Shown here: positions 6,797 through 14,442 of the stretch, piece after piece
How the letters are laid out: each line of letters opens with the position of its first letter
Numbering within the stretch: position 1 is the stretch's first letter
Source: a virus
Reading direction: 5' to 3' (one strand)
DNA length: 57,681 bases
IMG/VR virus record: IMGVR_UViG_3300047094_000686
Span: 1-57,681 of that record
Translations under genes and position numbers: made by a program
Notes under the pieces: model-generated
Database searches by the model: none
What the model saw: the letters and a program-made list of their open reading frames with translations, nothing else
Told to the model about the DNA's origin: nothing

Positions 6797-7010
6797 TTGA
6801 GTCTCCATTTTCTGTTGTCAATGCAGGGGCTGGGCCTAATAAAAATCCCTTTTCATGATACTCTATCAGTTTAGCCACTTCATCCCCATCATCCTTTGAT
6901 GAGTATTTTGCTAATAACGTTAAAACATCGTATATTCTATGTAGCATTATATAATTTACCATAGGCAAATTATCTTCAAGGTTCTTAGATTGATTATTCT
7001 CGTCAGACAT
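6789..7010 (-). CDS. Hypothetical protein (73 aa)
   Basis: The frame starts MSDENNQSKNLEDNLPMVNY and has a helical middle (IMLHRIYDVLTLLAKYSS). No motif is recognised. The ATG at 7010 is preferred over a TTG three codons earlier. It overlaps the zinc-ribbon-like gene upstream and the 61-residue gene downstream by a few bases each, which argues that it is translated as part of the operon. Confidence 0.65.
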   Translation of the reverse strand: MSDENNQSKNLEDNLPMVNYIMLHRIYDVLTLLAKYSSKDDGDEVAKLIEYHEKGFLLGPAPALTTENGDSNE

Positions 7011-7215
7011 TTTTACCAACTCTTTCTTTTATATCGTTATACAATTTTTCTCCAATAAATTTTTTATAGGAGCATGACAAACAATATAAGTATATATTGT
7101 CTTCCAAATCTAAATTAGATTGAAGAAGGCCTTGGTCCATTGGGCATTCAAGCCTAGGCACAAGACCCTCTTCTGATAAAGCTATATATTGAGATACATA
7201 TTGTATCTGTCGCAA
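7003..7215 (-). CDS. Zinc-ribbon-like protein (70 aa)
   Basis: Two cysteine sites, LECPMDQG near residue 25 and YCLSCSYK near residue 45, are spaced like a small zinc ribbon. Only three cysteines are obvious, so metal binding is not certain. The start is a TTG at 7215 with AAGGAG 5 nt upstream; that Shine-Dalgarno overlaps the stop codon of the lytic transglycosylase gene, coupling the two. Similar short ribbon proteins accompany late genes in actinophages, but the function is unknown. Confidence 0.65.
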   Translation of the reverse strand: MRQIQYVSQYIALSEEGLVPRLECPMDQGLLQSNLDLEDNIYLYCLSCSYKKFIGEKLYNDIKERVGKNV

Positions 7216-7224
7216 AATTGCTCC

Positions 7225-7785
7225 TTAAGCTTTAGGGAATTGATTAATCAACTCCTTGGCCTTTCCTATTGAGTTAGGCCATGATGACCAATCTTTACCG
7301 CCCTTGGTCATATAATACGTTATCTCTGCGTTTGTTACTGGATCAAATAATTCCTTATTTGACACTAAATTGAATTTTTCTAATCTATCTACACCAAGTT
7401 CCCCTAGCATATTAATTTGAAAAATCCCGTAAGATTTATCACCAGTTGATTTGTTGTCGTTTAGAGCAAGCGGTCTTCCGTTAGACTCTACCCTAGCAAC
7501 AGCCCAAGCTGTTTTTAAAGCAATTCCTTCAAATCCCACAGCCCATAATAAATCTTTTAAATCTTCGGCTGCAAGCATTTCAGAATGCTTATAAGTTTCA
7601 TTGCTGAACTTATTTATTATTTCTCTCTTTAGTTGTTTTTCGGTTTTTTGTACCTTCTCAGGCGCAGTTGTTAAAGCTTGACTGATTGTAGGACCAGGCT
7701 GGACTGTAAATAAAAATAATGTTATCATTATAATAACAGTCCAATTATGAACTACATCGCTCAAACTTTGTTTGATTCTCTCCAT
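7225..7785 (-). CDS. Membrane-anchored lytic transglycosylase/lysozyme-like protein
   Basis: This 186-residue protein has an N-terminal hydrophobic segment (residues about 15-29, WTVIIMITLFLF) that acts as signal anchor, a linker, then an SLT-like lysozyme domain. AWAVARVESNGRP holds the catalytic Glu100, followed by SYGIFQIN (119-126), the substrate-groove motif of lytic transglycosylases. It should cleave peptidoglycan from outside the membrane during lysis, or locally during entry. The ATG at 7785 is chosen because AGGAGG lies 7 nt upstream; the ATG two codons earlier is too close to that site. No cell-wall-binding repeat is present. The holin-like gene is 3 kb away on the other strand. 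Confidence 0.85.
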   Translation of the reverse strand: MERIKQSLSDVVHNWTVIIMITLFLFTVQPGPTISQALTTAPEKVQKTEKQLKREIINKFSNETYKHSEMLAAEDLKDLLWAVGFEGIALKTAWAVARVESNGRPLALNDNKSTGDKSYGIFQINMLGELGVDRLEKFNLVSNKELFDPVTNAEITYYMTKGGKDWSSWPNSIGKAKELINQFPKA

Positions 7786-7817
7786 TGGCATTCCTCCTTT
7801 AGAGATAACGAACTATA

Positions 7818-7847
7818 ATAGTAGCATTGATTACTTAAGCGTGTCAA
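7818..7847 (-). promoter_or_regulatory. Minus-strand promoter of the lysis operon
   Basis: On the minus strand TTGACA (complement of 7842-7847), an 18-nt spacer ending in TGC and TACTAT (complement of 7818-7823) form an extended -10 promoter for the lytic transglycosylase. A plus-strand TATAAT at 7814-7819 overlaps this -10, so the divergent glycosyltransferase promoter may compete with it. Confidence 0.65.
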
Positions 7848-7869
7848 CCCAGTTGACCAGAAAGAATTT

Positions 7870-8859
7870 ATGAATATTTCATTTTCTACGCCTATAGTTA
7901 ACCTAAGAACTAATAATGGATACGGATATGCAAGTAAAAATATAGTAAAATCTTTAAATAATCTAGGACACTTCACTCCATTTCAAGATCCAAAATCTAA
8001 ATTACAATTAAATTTTTCACAACCATCACATTTTAAATTACATAAAAATCAATATCAAATTAGTTATACACCATGGGAATCTACCGTAATTCCAGAAGAT
8101 TGGAAATATTATATGGATGCATGCGATGAAGTTTGGGTAACTTCAGATTGGTGTGCAAATGTATTTGAAGATAATGGCTTTAAGGTTTCTAATGTATACC
8201 CACACGGCATTGATCCTATGTGGATACCAAATAGAAGAAAAGAAAACGGTGTAATTAAATTTTTGCATATAGGAGAACCAGCACCAAGAAAAGCTGGACA
8301 AATGGTACTAGATGCATTTGGTAGCTTGTTTGGAAATAAAGAAGGATATTCGTTAACCATTAAAGCAGATCAAATAAATACAACTAGAGTATATAACAAT
8401 TATTTAGATAAAAATATTTTAGGCGTTCCAGATAAATATTACAACAACGTGTCTATAATTACAGATGTTTTGAATGACGAAGAACTTGTAAGCCTGTATC
8501 AGTCTCATGATGTTTTAGTATATCCAAGCTATGGAGAAGGATTTGGATTTATTCCACTTCAAGCACTAGCAACTGGCATGCCAACAATTTGTACAAGCGG
8601 CTGGGCACATTATGAAAAATATTTAGGGCCATTAAAATTAAAATCAGAACTAATAGATTCACCTTGGCCATTCCCACACGAAGGAAAAGTTTTTGAGCCA
8701 AACTATCAACACCTACTTGAACTTATGAGAGACGTTTCAATAAACTTTAATGCATATTCAGGATATTATTTTGCTCAGTCAACTAAAATACATAAAGATT
8801 ATAATTGGAAACAGTTGACCAAGAATTCATTTGATAAAATTTTAAAAAAACTTAATTAA
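7870..8859 (+). CDS. Glycosyltransferase, GT4-like (GT-B fold)
   Basis: This 329-residue protein has the GT-B layout. The N-terminal half shows NGYGYASKNIV (residues 16-26), the nucleotide-fold glycine region, and the inter-domain PHGID (111-115). The C-terminal half has IGEPAPRKAGQ and the sugar-nucleotide motif YGEGFGFIPLQALATG. In the usual EX7E motif the first Glu is Glu223, but the second is replaced by Gln231. It probably transfers a sugar from an activated donor. With the GT32 gene at 1219 it makes two glycosyltransferases in a genome that also encodes many hydroxylases, so virion-protein glycosylation is a reasonable guess; host-envelope modification is the alternative. Confidence 0.85.
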   Translation: MNISFSTPIVNLRTNNGYGYASKNIVKSLNNLGHFTPFQDPKSKLQLNFSQPSHFKLHKNQYQISYTPWESTVIPEDWKYYMDACDEVWVTSDWCANVFEDNGFKVSNVYPHGIDPMWIPNRRKENGVIKFLHIGEPAPRKAGQMVLDAFGSLFGNKEGYSLTIKADQINTTRVYNNYLDKNILGVPDKYYNNVSIITDVLNDEELVSLYQSHDVLVYPSYGEGFGFIPLQALATGMPTICTSGWAHYEKYLGPLKLKSELIDSPWPFPHEGKVFEPNYQHLLELMRDVSINFNAYSGYYFAQSTKIHKDYNWKQLTKNSFDKILKKLN

Positions 8860-8883
8860 AACCTAGACCAATAAAATAAAGTT

Positions 8884-8892
8884 TGGTACACT
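8884..8892 (+). promoter_or_regulatory. Possible extended -10 promoter for nrdJ
   Basis: TGGTACACT (-10 TACACT at 8887-8892) lies in the 86-base gap before the reductase gene. The transcript would have a leader of about 47 nt with GGAG (8926-8929) and AAAAGG (8930-8935) just ahead of the ATG at 8946. Confidence 0.4.
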
Positions 8893-8945
8893 TAGACTTC
8901 AATCAAATTTTAAAGCTGCGTTGGCGGAGAAAAGGTCGTATATAA

Positions 8946-10880
8946 ATGTCATTTACAATTGAAAACCCATATGAAAATTTTATTGCATTATCTAGATATG
9001 CAAAGTGGGTTCCAGAAGAAAACCGCAGAGAAAATTGGCAAGAAACTGTAGATAGATATTTTTCTTTTATGTTAGATCATTTATTTAAAGAGTATTCATA
9101 CGAACCTTCGGCAAAATTAATATCAGAATTAAAACAAGCAGTTCTAGACAGAAACGTTATGCCATCAATGAGAGCAGTAATGACTTCTGGCCCAGCATTA
9201 GAAAGAGATCATGTTGCTGGATACAATTGTTCATTTGTTCCAGTTGATTCACCACGTTCATTTGATGAAACAATGTATATTCTTATGTGTGGTACAGGTG
9301 TAGGATTCTCTGTTGAGTATAAGTATATTAATAAACTTCCTGCCGTCCCAGAATCTTTAGAAAAATCAACTACAGTAATTACAGTAGAAGATTCAAAACA
9401 AGGTTGGGCAAAAGCATATCGTGAACTATTAGCATTACTTTGGTCTGGACAGATTCCAGCAGTTGATGTAACTAAACTTAGACCCGCAGGCGCAAGACTT
9501 AAAACTATGGGCGGAAGATCTTCTGGACCACAGCCATTAGTAAATCTTTTTGATTTTACAATTAAGATATTTAAAAATGCAGTTGGAAGAAACTTAAAGC
9601 CAATTGAATGTCACGACCTTATGTGTAAAATTGGAGAAGTTGTTGTAGTTGGTGGCGTTCGTAGATCTGCAATGATATCTCTTTCTAATATTAATGATAT
9701 TGAAATGGCAGCAGCTAAGTCAGGTAATTGGTGGGAGAACAGTCCACAAAGAGCATTGTCAAATAACTCAGTTGCTTATTCTAGAAAACCAGAAATGGCA
9801 CAATTTATAGCAGAATGGAAAAATCTTTATGACTCAAAATCTGGAGAACGTGGAATTTATAATGTTGCCGCTGCACAAGCACAAGCAGCTAGATATGGAA
9901 GGCGGGATCCTGAAATACACTATGGGACAAACCCTTGCTCAGAAATTATTTTGCGTCCTTATCAGTTTTGTAACCTTTCAGAAGTCGTATTACGTGAAAA
10001 GGATACAGTTGATGATGTTAAAAATAAAGTAAGACTTGCCACTATTTTAGGAACGTGGCAATCTACATTAACAGACTTTAAATATTTGCGTAAAATTTGG
10101 AAAGATAATACAGAAGAAGAAAGACTGCTTGGCGTATCTTTAACAGGACAATTTGGACATAAATTCTTTTCTGGACAAGAAGGTTTAGACAAACTAGAGC
10201 AAACTCTTGTATCTCTCCGTGAATCAGCAAGAAAGGTAAATGCTGAAGAGGCTAAAAAAATTGGAATTCAAGAGTCAGCAGCAATTACTTGCGTTAAGCC
10301 ATCAGGTACAGTCTCGCAACTAGTCGGCGTTTCTTCTGGAATGCATCCGTGGCACTCTAAATATTATATTAGAACAGTTCGTGGATCAAAGACAGACCCA
10401 ATCTCTGTTTTCTTAAAAGAAGTGGGCATACCAGTCGAAGATGATGTCATGAAACCAACAGAAACATATGTATTTTCTTTTCCAATAAAATCTCCAGACG
10501 ATGCAATTGTTAGAAATGATTTAACCGCTATAGATCATTTAAACACATGGCTTGTTTATCAAAGAGCATGGTGTGAGCATAAGCCTTCAATTACTGTGTC
10601 AGTAAAAGAAGACGAATGGATGGAAGTTGGCGCTTGGGTATACAAAAACTTTGATGAAGTTTCTGGAATCTCATTCTTGCCTTCTTTTGATCATTCATAC
10701 AAGCAAGCACCATATCAGGAAATAACAAAAAAAGAATACGAAGACTTGTTGTCTAAGATGCCAAAGTCTATTCGTTGGGAAGATTTATCTTTTTATGAAA
10801 CAGAAGATGGAACTTCTACAAACGCCACGCTTGCATGTACGTCTGACGGAAATTGTGAACTTGTAGATATCTCTGCATAG
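8946..10880 (+). CDS. nrdJ: Adenosylcobalamin-dependent ribonucleoside-triphosphate reductase (class II)
   Basis: This 644-residue enzyme is the monomeric class II reductase that turns ribonucleotides into deoxyribonucleotides using coenzyme B12. Key residues are visible: Cys95 (AGYNCSF), the radical-site loop TNPCSEI with Cys331 and Glu333, and Cys342 (QFCNLSE), so Cys331 and Cys342 are 11 apart as in the Lactobacillus leichmannii enzyme. A C-terminal redox pair Cys631/Cys637 sits in ACTSDGNCELVD. It is shorter than the roughly 740-residue bacterial forms, probably by trimming of surface regions. It needs host cobalamin and a thioredoxin-type donor; no phage thioredoxin is visible in this window. 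It supplies dNTPs for phage DNA synthesis. Confidence 0.95.
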   Translation: MSFTIENPYENFIALSRYAKWVPEENRRENWQETVDRYFSFMLDHLFKEYSYEPSAKLISELKQAVLDRNVMPSMRAVMTSGPALERDHVAGYNCSFVPVDSPRSFDETMYILMCGTGVGFSVEYKYINKLPAVPESLEKSTTVITVEDSKQGWAKAYRELLALLWSGQIPAVDVTKLRPAGARLKTMGGRSSGPQPLVNLFDFTIKIFKNAVGRNLKPIECHDLMCKIGEVVVVGGVRRSAMISLSNINDIEMAAAKSGNWWENSPQRALSNNSVAYSRKPEMAQFIAEWKNLYDSKSGERGIYNVAAAQAQAARYGRRDPEIHYGTNPCSEIILRPYQFCNLSEVVLREKDTVDDVKNKVRLATILGTWQSTLTDFKYLRKIWKDNTEEERLLGVSLTGQFGHKFFSGQEGLDKLEQTLVSLRESARKVNAEEAKKIGIQESAAITCVKPSGTVSQLVGVSSGMHPWHSKYYIRTVRGSKTDPISVFLKEVGIPVEDDVMKPTETYVFSFPIKSPDDAIVRNDLTAIDHLNTWLVYQRAWCEHKPSITVSVKEDEWMEVGAWVYKNFDEVSGISFLPSFDHSYKQAPYQEITKKEYEDLLSKMPKSIRWEDLSFYETEDGTSTNATLACTSDGNCELVDISA

Positions 10881-10889
10881 TGGTATTAT
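10881..10889 (+). promoter_or_regulatory. Possible extended -10 promoter for the holin-like gene
   Basis: TGGTATTAT directly follows the nrdJ stop. A leader of about 55 nt with AGGAGG (10938-10943) then reaches the ATG at 10950. There is no clear -35. Confidence 0.4.
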
Positions 10890-10949
10890 ATTAGTATTGG
10901 GTAACCCCCAAAATTCCTGGGCACAAGGCTCAGAAATAGGAGGATCTTA

Positions 10950-11177
10950 ATGAAAAAAGATCTAAATAACGATGGAGTAATAACAATGACAGAACAAATC
11001 CTAGCAGCGCTTGGAACTTATGCTCGTGCATTTCTTTCAGCAGCTATCGCTTTGTACATGACTGGCAATACAAATCCAAAGGACCTTTTGATGGGTGGAA
11101 TTGCAGCAGTAGCCCCAGTAATTTTAAAGGCTCTTTCACCAAGCAATCAAGAGTTTGGTTTCAAGTCAGCTAAGTAA
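10950..11177 (+). CDS. Holin-like small membrane protein
   Basis: This 75-residue protein has two hydrophobic helices: about residues 17-41 (ILAALGTYARAFLSAAIALYM) and 46-62 (DLLMGGIAAVAPVILKAL), ending in a polar tail. The arrangement matches the short two-helix holins of actinophages, which form lesions that let the lytic enzyme act. The N-terminus DLNNDGVIT resembles an EF-hand or dockerin calcium loop, which is odd for a holin. A strong Shine-Dalgarno (AGGAGG) supports the start. It lies between the nucleotide-metabolism gene and the fibre block rather than next to the lytic gene. A structural membrane protein cannot be excluded. Confidence 0.6.
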   Translation: MKKDLNNDGVITMTEQILAALGTYARAFLSAAIALYMTGNTNPKDLLMGGIAAVAPVILKALSPSNQEFGFKSAK

Positions 11178-11200
11178 TTTAGTAAACTGAATTAAGAAGG

Positions 11201-11230
11201 CTCCTGTGCTAAAATAAGCATAGGAGTTTT
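11201..11230 (+). terminator. Rho-independent terminator
   Basis: CTCCTGTGCT (11201-11210) pairs with AGCATAGGAG (11217-11226, one G-T pair) around a 6-nt loop and is followed by TTTT. It would end the nrdJ/holin transcript before the fibre block. Confidence 0.7.
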
Positions 11231-11252
11231 CCTATTTTAGGAGATTTTGAAA

Positions 11253-11603
11253 ATGGCAGTACAAAAGAATTTTGAAGTAGATCAAAATGCTACATTCACC
11301 TTTGAGGTTCAATACACCTTAGAGGATGAAGTCACACCAATAAGTTTAGTAAATGCAACTGCAAAGATGCAAGTACGTGATACTAAAGGTGGATCCAAAC
11401 TAGCATTTACACTAACATCACCTTCTGGTGGTATAACAATTAATGGCGCAACTGGAACACTAACCGTTAAAATGACACCTACCCAGACAAATAAACTCTT
11501 TTATCCAAAATCTTCTTATGACATTATGGTTGTCGATTCTAACGGGAATAAAATAAAACTCCTTGAAGGGTTTTTAACTCTCAGTAGATCGGTAACTATA
11601 TAA
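11253..11603 (+). CDS. Phage structural/appendage protein, beta-sandwich type
   Basis: This 116-residue protein has alternating strands, a segment GGITINGATGTLTVKMTP and the ending YDIMVVDSNGNKIKLLEGF, a pattern common in small phage proteins encoded beside fibres and baseplates (immunoglobulin- or BppU-N-like). The ATG at 11253 has TAGGAG 9 nt upstream and is preferred over a TTG two codons earlier. The stop overlaps the next ATG by one base (TAATG). It is probably a fibre-anchoring or adaptor subunit; the exact role is not visible. Confidence 0.6.
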   Translation: MAVQKNFEVDQNATFTFEVQYTLEDEVTPISLVNATAKMQVRDTKGGSKLAFTLTSPSGGITINGATGTLTVKMTPTQTNKLFYPKSSYDIMVVDSNGNKIKLLEGFLTLSRSVTI

Positions 11604-12058
11604 TGTCAACAGAAAAAGTAATAGTAACAGAAGTAAAAAATAAAGTAATTATAAAATCACCAGGACCACAAGGTCCCGCTGGAAGAACTATATTAAATGG
11701 AAGCTCTGCCCCATCAAATAATCTTGGGGTTACAGGAGATTTTTATGTTAATAATACTACACATGAATTCTATGGACCAAAGCTCACAGACGAATCTTGG
11801 GCTAGCGCAAATATAATTCAATTGGTTGCAGAAGGTGCAGATTTTGCATTTTCTCAATCATGGGAAATAGCTCAAGTAACTGGACCAGTTAACAACGTAT
11901 ATTCAGTATCAATAACACATAATTTAGGATTTTTTCCAAACGTAACAACAAAAGATAGTTCAGGTGAAACAGTTGAAACTGGACTAGAATATGTTAATGC
12001 AAACACGATTAAACTGACAATGGCTCAACCATTTTCAGGGACAGCATACCTGTCATAA
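11603..12058 (+). CDS. Short tail-fibre protein with a collagen-like hinge
   Basis: The 151-residue product has an N-terminal strand, then a brief collagen-like stretch SPGPQGPAGRT (about residues 19-29), then GVTGDFYVNNTTHEFYGPK, a repeat unit seen in many phage fibre proteins (the trimerising FYxN...YGPK type). The C-terminal half (VYSVSITHNLGFFPNVTTKDSSG) resembles a small beta knob and recurs in diverged form at the end of the next gene (SYTVTHNLGSTDVLVQV). It is likely a trimeric adhesin or fibre tip translated with its 5' neighbour. Confidence 0.7.
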   Translation: MSTEKVIVTEVKNKVIIKSPGPQGPAGRTILNGSSAPSNNLGVTGDFYVNNTTHEFYGPKLTDESWASANIIQLVAEGADFAFSQSWEIAQVTGPVNNVYSVSITHNLGFFPNVTTKDSSGETVETGLEYVNANTIKLTMAQPFSGTAYLS

Positions 12059-12070
12059 AGGAGAAGTAAA

Positions 12071-13438
12071 ATGGCAAGAAAATTTTTAGTTAGCTTAGAC
12101 CTTAACAAAAATGAATTACAAAATGCTCGAATTCAAAACCTTAGTACTGCGCCTTCAAGCCCAGTAGAAGGTCAAATATATTTTAACACAGTAGATAAAA
12201 TTGTATACTTTTATGACGGAACAAACTGGATTTCTACATCTGGATCCTTAGAAGTAATTCAAGATGCTATTGGGGCATACGTTTCTGGTGGCACTGGCCT
12301 AACAGCGACATATAGTGACTCAACAGGCACTACAACAATTGATTTAGATAATACAACAGTAACAGCTGGATCATATGGATCCACAACAGCAATTCCTACA
12401 TTTACAGTAGACGCACAAGGTCGTTTGACTGCAGCAGGAACAGTAAACGTAGCAACTAATCTTTCAATTGCTGGAGATACTGGAACAGACACAGTTGATT
12501 TATTAACTGACACACTAACTGTTGCAGGTGGAGAAGGAATTGACGTTGCTGTAACAAACAACACAATTACAGTTTCAGCAGAAGATGCAACTTCATCAAA
12601 CAAGGGTGTTGCCAGCTTTGATTCAACAGATTTTACAGTAACATCTGGAGCAGTAACATTAAACGCTGAGCGTGTACAAGATATTGTATCCTCACAAATT
12701 GTTGCAGGCGAAGGCATTGATGTAACATACGATGACAACGCAGGAACTCTAACAGTAGATGCAGAAATTGCAACAACTACAAATCGTGGTGTTGCTTCCT
12801 TTGCTACAGCAGACTTTACTGTAACAGATGGCGCAGTAAGTATCAAAAATGTTGATCTTGCAACACAGACAACTGGTAACTATATTGCAACAATTGCTGG
12901 AACAGCTAATGAAATTGAAGTTTCTGGCTCTGGATCTGAAAATTCAGCAGTAACAATTGGACTTCCAGACAGCGTAACAATTACCAGCGACTTAACAGTT
13001 GGTGGAAATTTAACAGTTAATGGAACATTAACTTCTTTAAATACTGAACAAGTAACAATTGAAGATAACGTAGTTGTTTTAAATAGCAACGTTACAGGTT
13101 CCCCATTAGCAAACGCTGGAATTGAAGTAGAGCGTGGAACTTCTACAAATACATCAATTATTTGGAATGAAACAGATGACAAGTGGACACTTACAAATAA
13201 CGGTGCCGACTATCATGCTATTACTAGGAAGTATGTAGAAACCCTTTCAACCTCTGCAACTTCTTATACAGTAACTCACAATTTAGGATCTACTGATGTA
13301 TTAGTTCAGGTTTCAGAAGTAGCCTCTCCATATGCTAAGGTTGAAACAGATGTAGAACTTACATCCGATTCAGCGGTAACAATTAAATTTGCAACCGCAC
13401 CATCATCTGGAGCATATAAAGTAGTAGTTATAGGATAA
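12071..13438 (+). CDS. Tail-fibre/appendage protein (455 aa)
   Basis: The N-terminus NLSTAPSSPVEGQIYFNT...VYFYDGTNW is a widespread phage fibre module. The middle is a Thr/Val/Ala-rich beta-repeat region with recurring units (KGVASFDSTDFTVTSGAV and RGVASFATADFTVTDGAV, about 60 residues apart), typical of a fibrous beta-structure. The C-terminal knob YTVTHNLGSTDVLVQVSEV matches the end of the preceding gene. It has RBS AAAGGAG upstream. It probably forms a trimeric fibre on tail or capsid. Confidence 0.75.
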   Translation: MARKFLVSLDLNKNELQNARIQNLSTAPSSPVEGQIYFNTVDKIVYFYDGTNWISTSGSLEVIQDAIGAYVSGGTGLTATYSDSTGTTTIDLDNTTVTAGSYGSTTAIPTFTVDAQGRLTAAGTVNVATNLSIAGDTGTDTVDLLTDTLTVAGGEGIDVAVTNNTITVSAEDATSSNKGVASFDSTDFTVTSGAVTLNAERVQDIVSSQIVAGEGIDVTYDDNAGTLTVDAEIATTTNRGVASFATADFTVTDGAVSIKNVDLATQTTGNYIATIAGTANEIEVSGSGSENSAVTIGLPDSVTITSDLTVGGNLTVNGTLTSLNTEQVTIEDNVVVLNSNVTGSPLANAGIEVERGTSTNTSIIWNETDDKWTLTNNGADYHAITRKYVETLSTSATSYTVTHNLGSTDVLVQVSEVASPYAKVETDVELTSDSAVTIKFATAPSSGAYKVVVIG

Positions 13439-13442
13439 CAAA

Positions 13443-13799
13443 TTGAAACTAAAGTCTTTATTAAATTTAGCAACATTAGCATCCGACCCTGCGGGGTCGG
13501 AAGGCGATGTCTTTTTTAATACAACAGAAAAGGCTTTAAAGATTCATAACGGAGCAATATGGGTAACAATAGCAAGCAATACAGACCCAGCACCATTTTA
13601 TTTACACACTCATACATACGATGGAGCAATACATACAATTGATATTGAAAACCCAATAACATTTAAAGAGATAAATAATGTCGCAAGTGTTTTAGAAAAT
13701 ATTCCTAAAATAACAGGATTTGATGGAGGCCAACCTTCAGATATTGTTGAAGATCCTAGCTTCTTAGAACTATCACTGCTAGATGGCGGAAACGCTTAA
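13443..13799 (+). CDS. Small fibre-related structural protein (118 aa)
   Basis: The start is a TTG at 13443 with AGGA 7 nt upstream; no in-frame ATG fits. The N-terminus LATLASDPAGSEGDVFFNT...KIHNGAIWVTIAS is the same module found at the start of the 12071 gene, showing that the two share an attachment or folding domain. The rest (YLHTHTYDGAIHTIDIENP) is His-rich and may bind metal at a fibre tip. It is likely a short tail spike or fibre accessory. Confidence 0.65.
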   Translation: MKLKSLLNLATLASDPAGSEGDVFFNTTEKALKIHNGAIWVTIASNTDPAPFYLHTHTYDGAIHTIDIENPITFKEINNVASVLENIPKITGFDGGQPSDIVEDPSFLELSLLDGGNA

Positions 13800-13825
13800 T
13801 ATTTTAGGCAATTATAAATACCAGA

Positions 13826-13834
13826 TGATATAAT
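13826..13834 (+). promoter_or_regulatory. Extended -10 promoter
   Basis: TGATATAAT (TATAAT at 13829-13834). A leader of about 24 nt holds AGAGGT before the GTG start at 13864. Confidence 0.55.
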
Positions 13835-13863
13835 TATCTTAAGTCATAACTAAGAGGTAAAAC

Positions 13864-14421
13864 GTGGCAACAAACTTTCCAAACTCATTAGATACATTGG
13901 TAAATCCTAATTCAACGGATCCATTATCTAGTCCGTCGCACTCTGAACAGCATATAAATCTTAATGATGCTGTTGAAGCAATAGAAACAAAAATTGGAGC
14001 AAATGGCTCTAATGATTCAAATTCTATTCAATACAAGATTGCAGCAATACAAACAACTTTAACTGACATAGAAAACAGCACCTCAGTAGCAGAACTTTTG
14101 TTAGGTCTTGAAGGAAATAATGATTTAACAATAAGTGGAATAGAGAACAAAACAACAGTAGACAGTTTTGCCAAATCTCTATATTCAACAATAAGATATA
14201 CACTACAAATCAAAAAAGACAACTTGTTTGTTTCTGATCAACTAGATATAGTCAATGATGGAACAGACTTACATATAAATAGATATGAAATATCATCAAA
14301 TACAAATACTTCTCTTTATACTGTGCAATTAGAAGAAAATGCAGGTATAATTAGCTTGAAAGTAACACCGACAAGTGGATCTATAACCGCTAGATATTAT
14401 AGAACCGCCTTAAAGTTTTAA
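13864..14421 (+). CDS. Phage structural protein with fibre-base motif (185 aa)
   Basis: The start is GTG with AGAGGT upstream. The N-terminus NFPNSLDTLVNPNSTDPLSS...HSEQHINLNDAVEAIETKIG is a conserved opening seen in appendage proteins of many tailed phages; it precedes a coiled-coil segment (YKIAAIQTTLTDIE) and a C-terminal beta region. It likely trimerises through the coiled coil and joins the fibre complex. Confidence 0.65.
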   Translation: MATNFPNSLDTLVNPNSTDPLSSPSHSEQHINLNDAVEAIETKIGANGSNDSNSIQYKIAAIQTTLTDIENSTSVAELLLGLEGNNDLTISGIENKTTVDSFAKSLYSTIRYTLQIKKDNLFVSDQLDIVNDGTDLHINRYEISSNTNTSLYTVQLEENAGIISLKVTPTSGSITARYYRTALKF

Positions 14422-14442
14422 GGCGTAAGGGGAAACAAAAAA

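Noticed and set aside
12259-12846. A 195-residue minus-strand open frame
   Set aside because: It lies entirely inside the fibre gene at 12071, has no ribosome site or promoter, and its Val/Ser/Thr-rich composition is what the complement of the fibre repeats gives.
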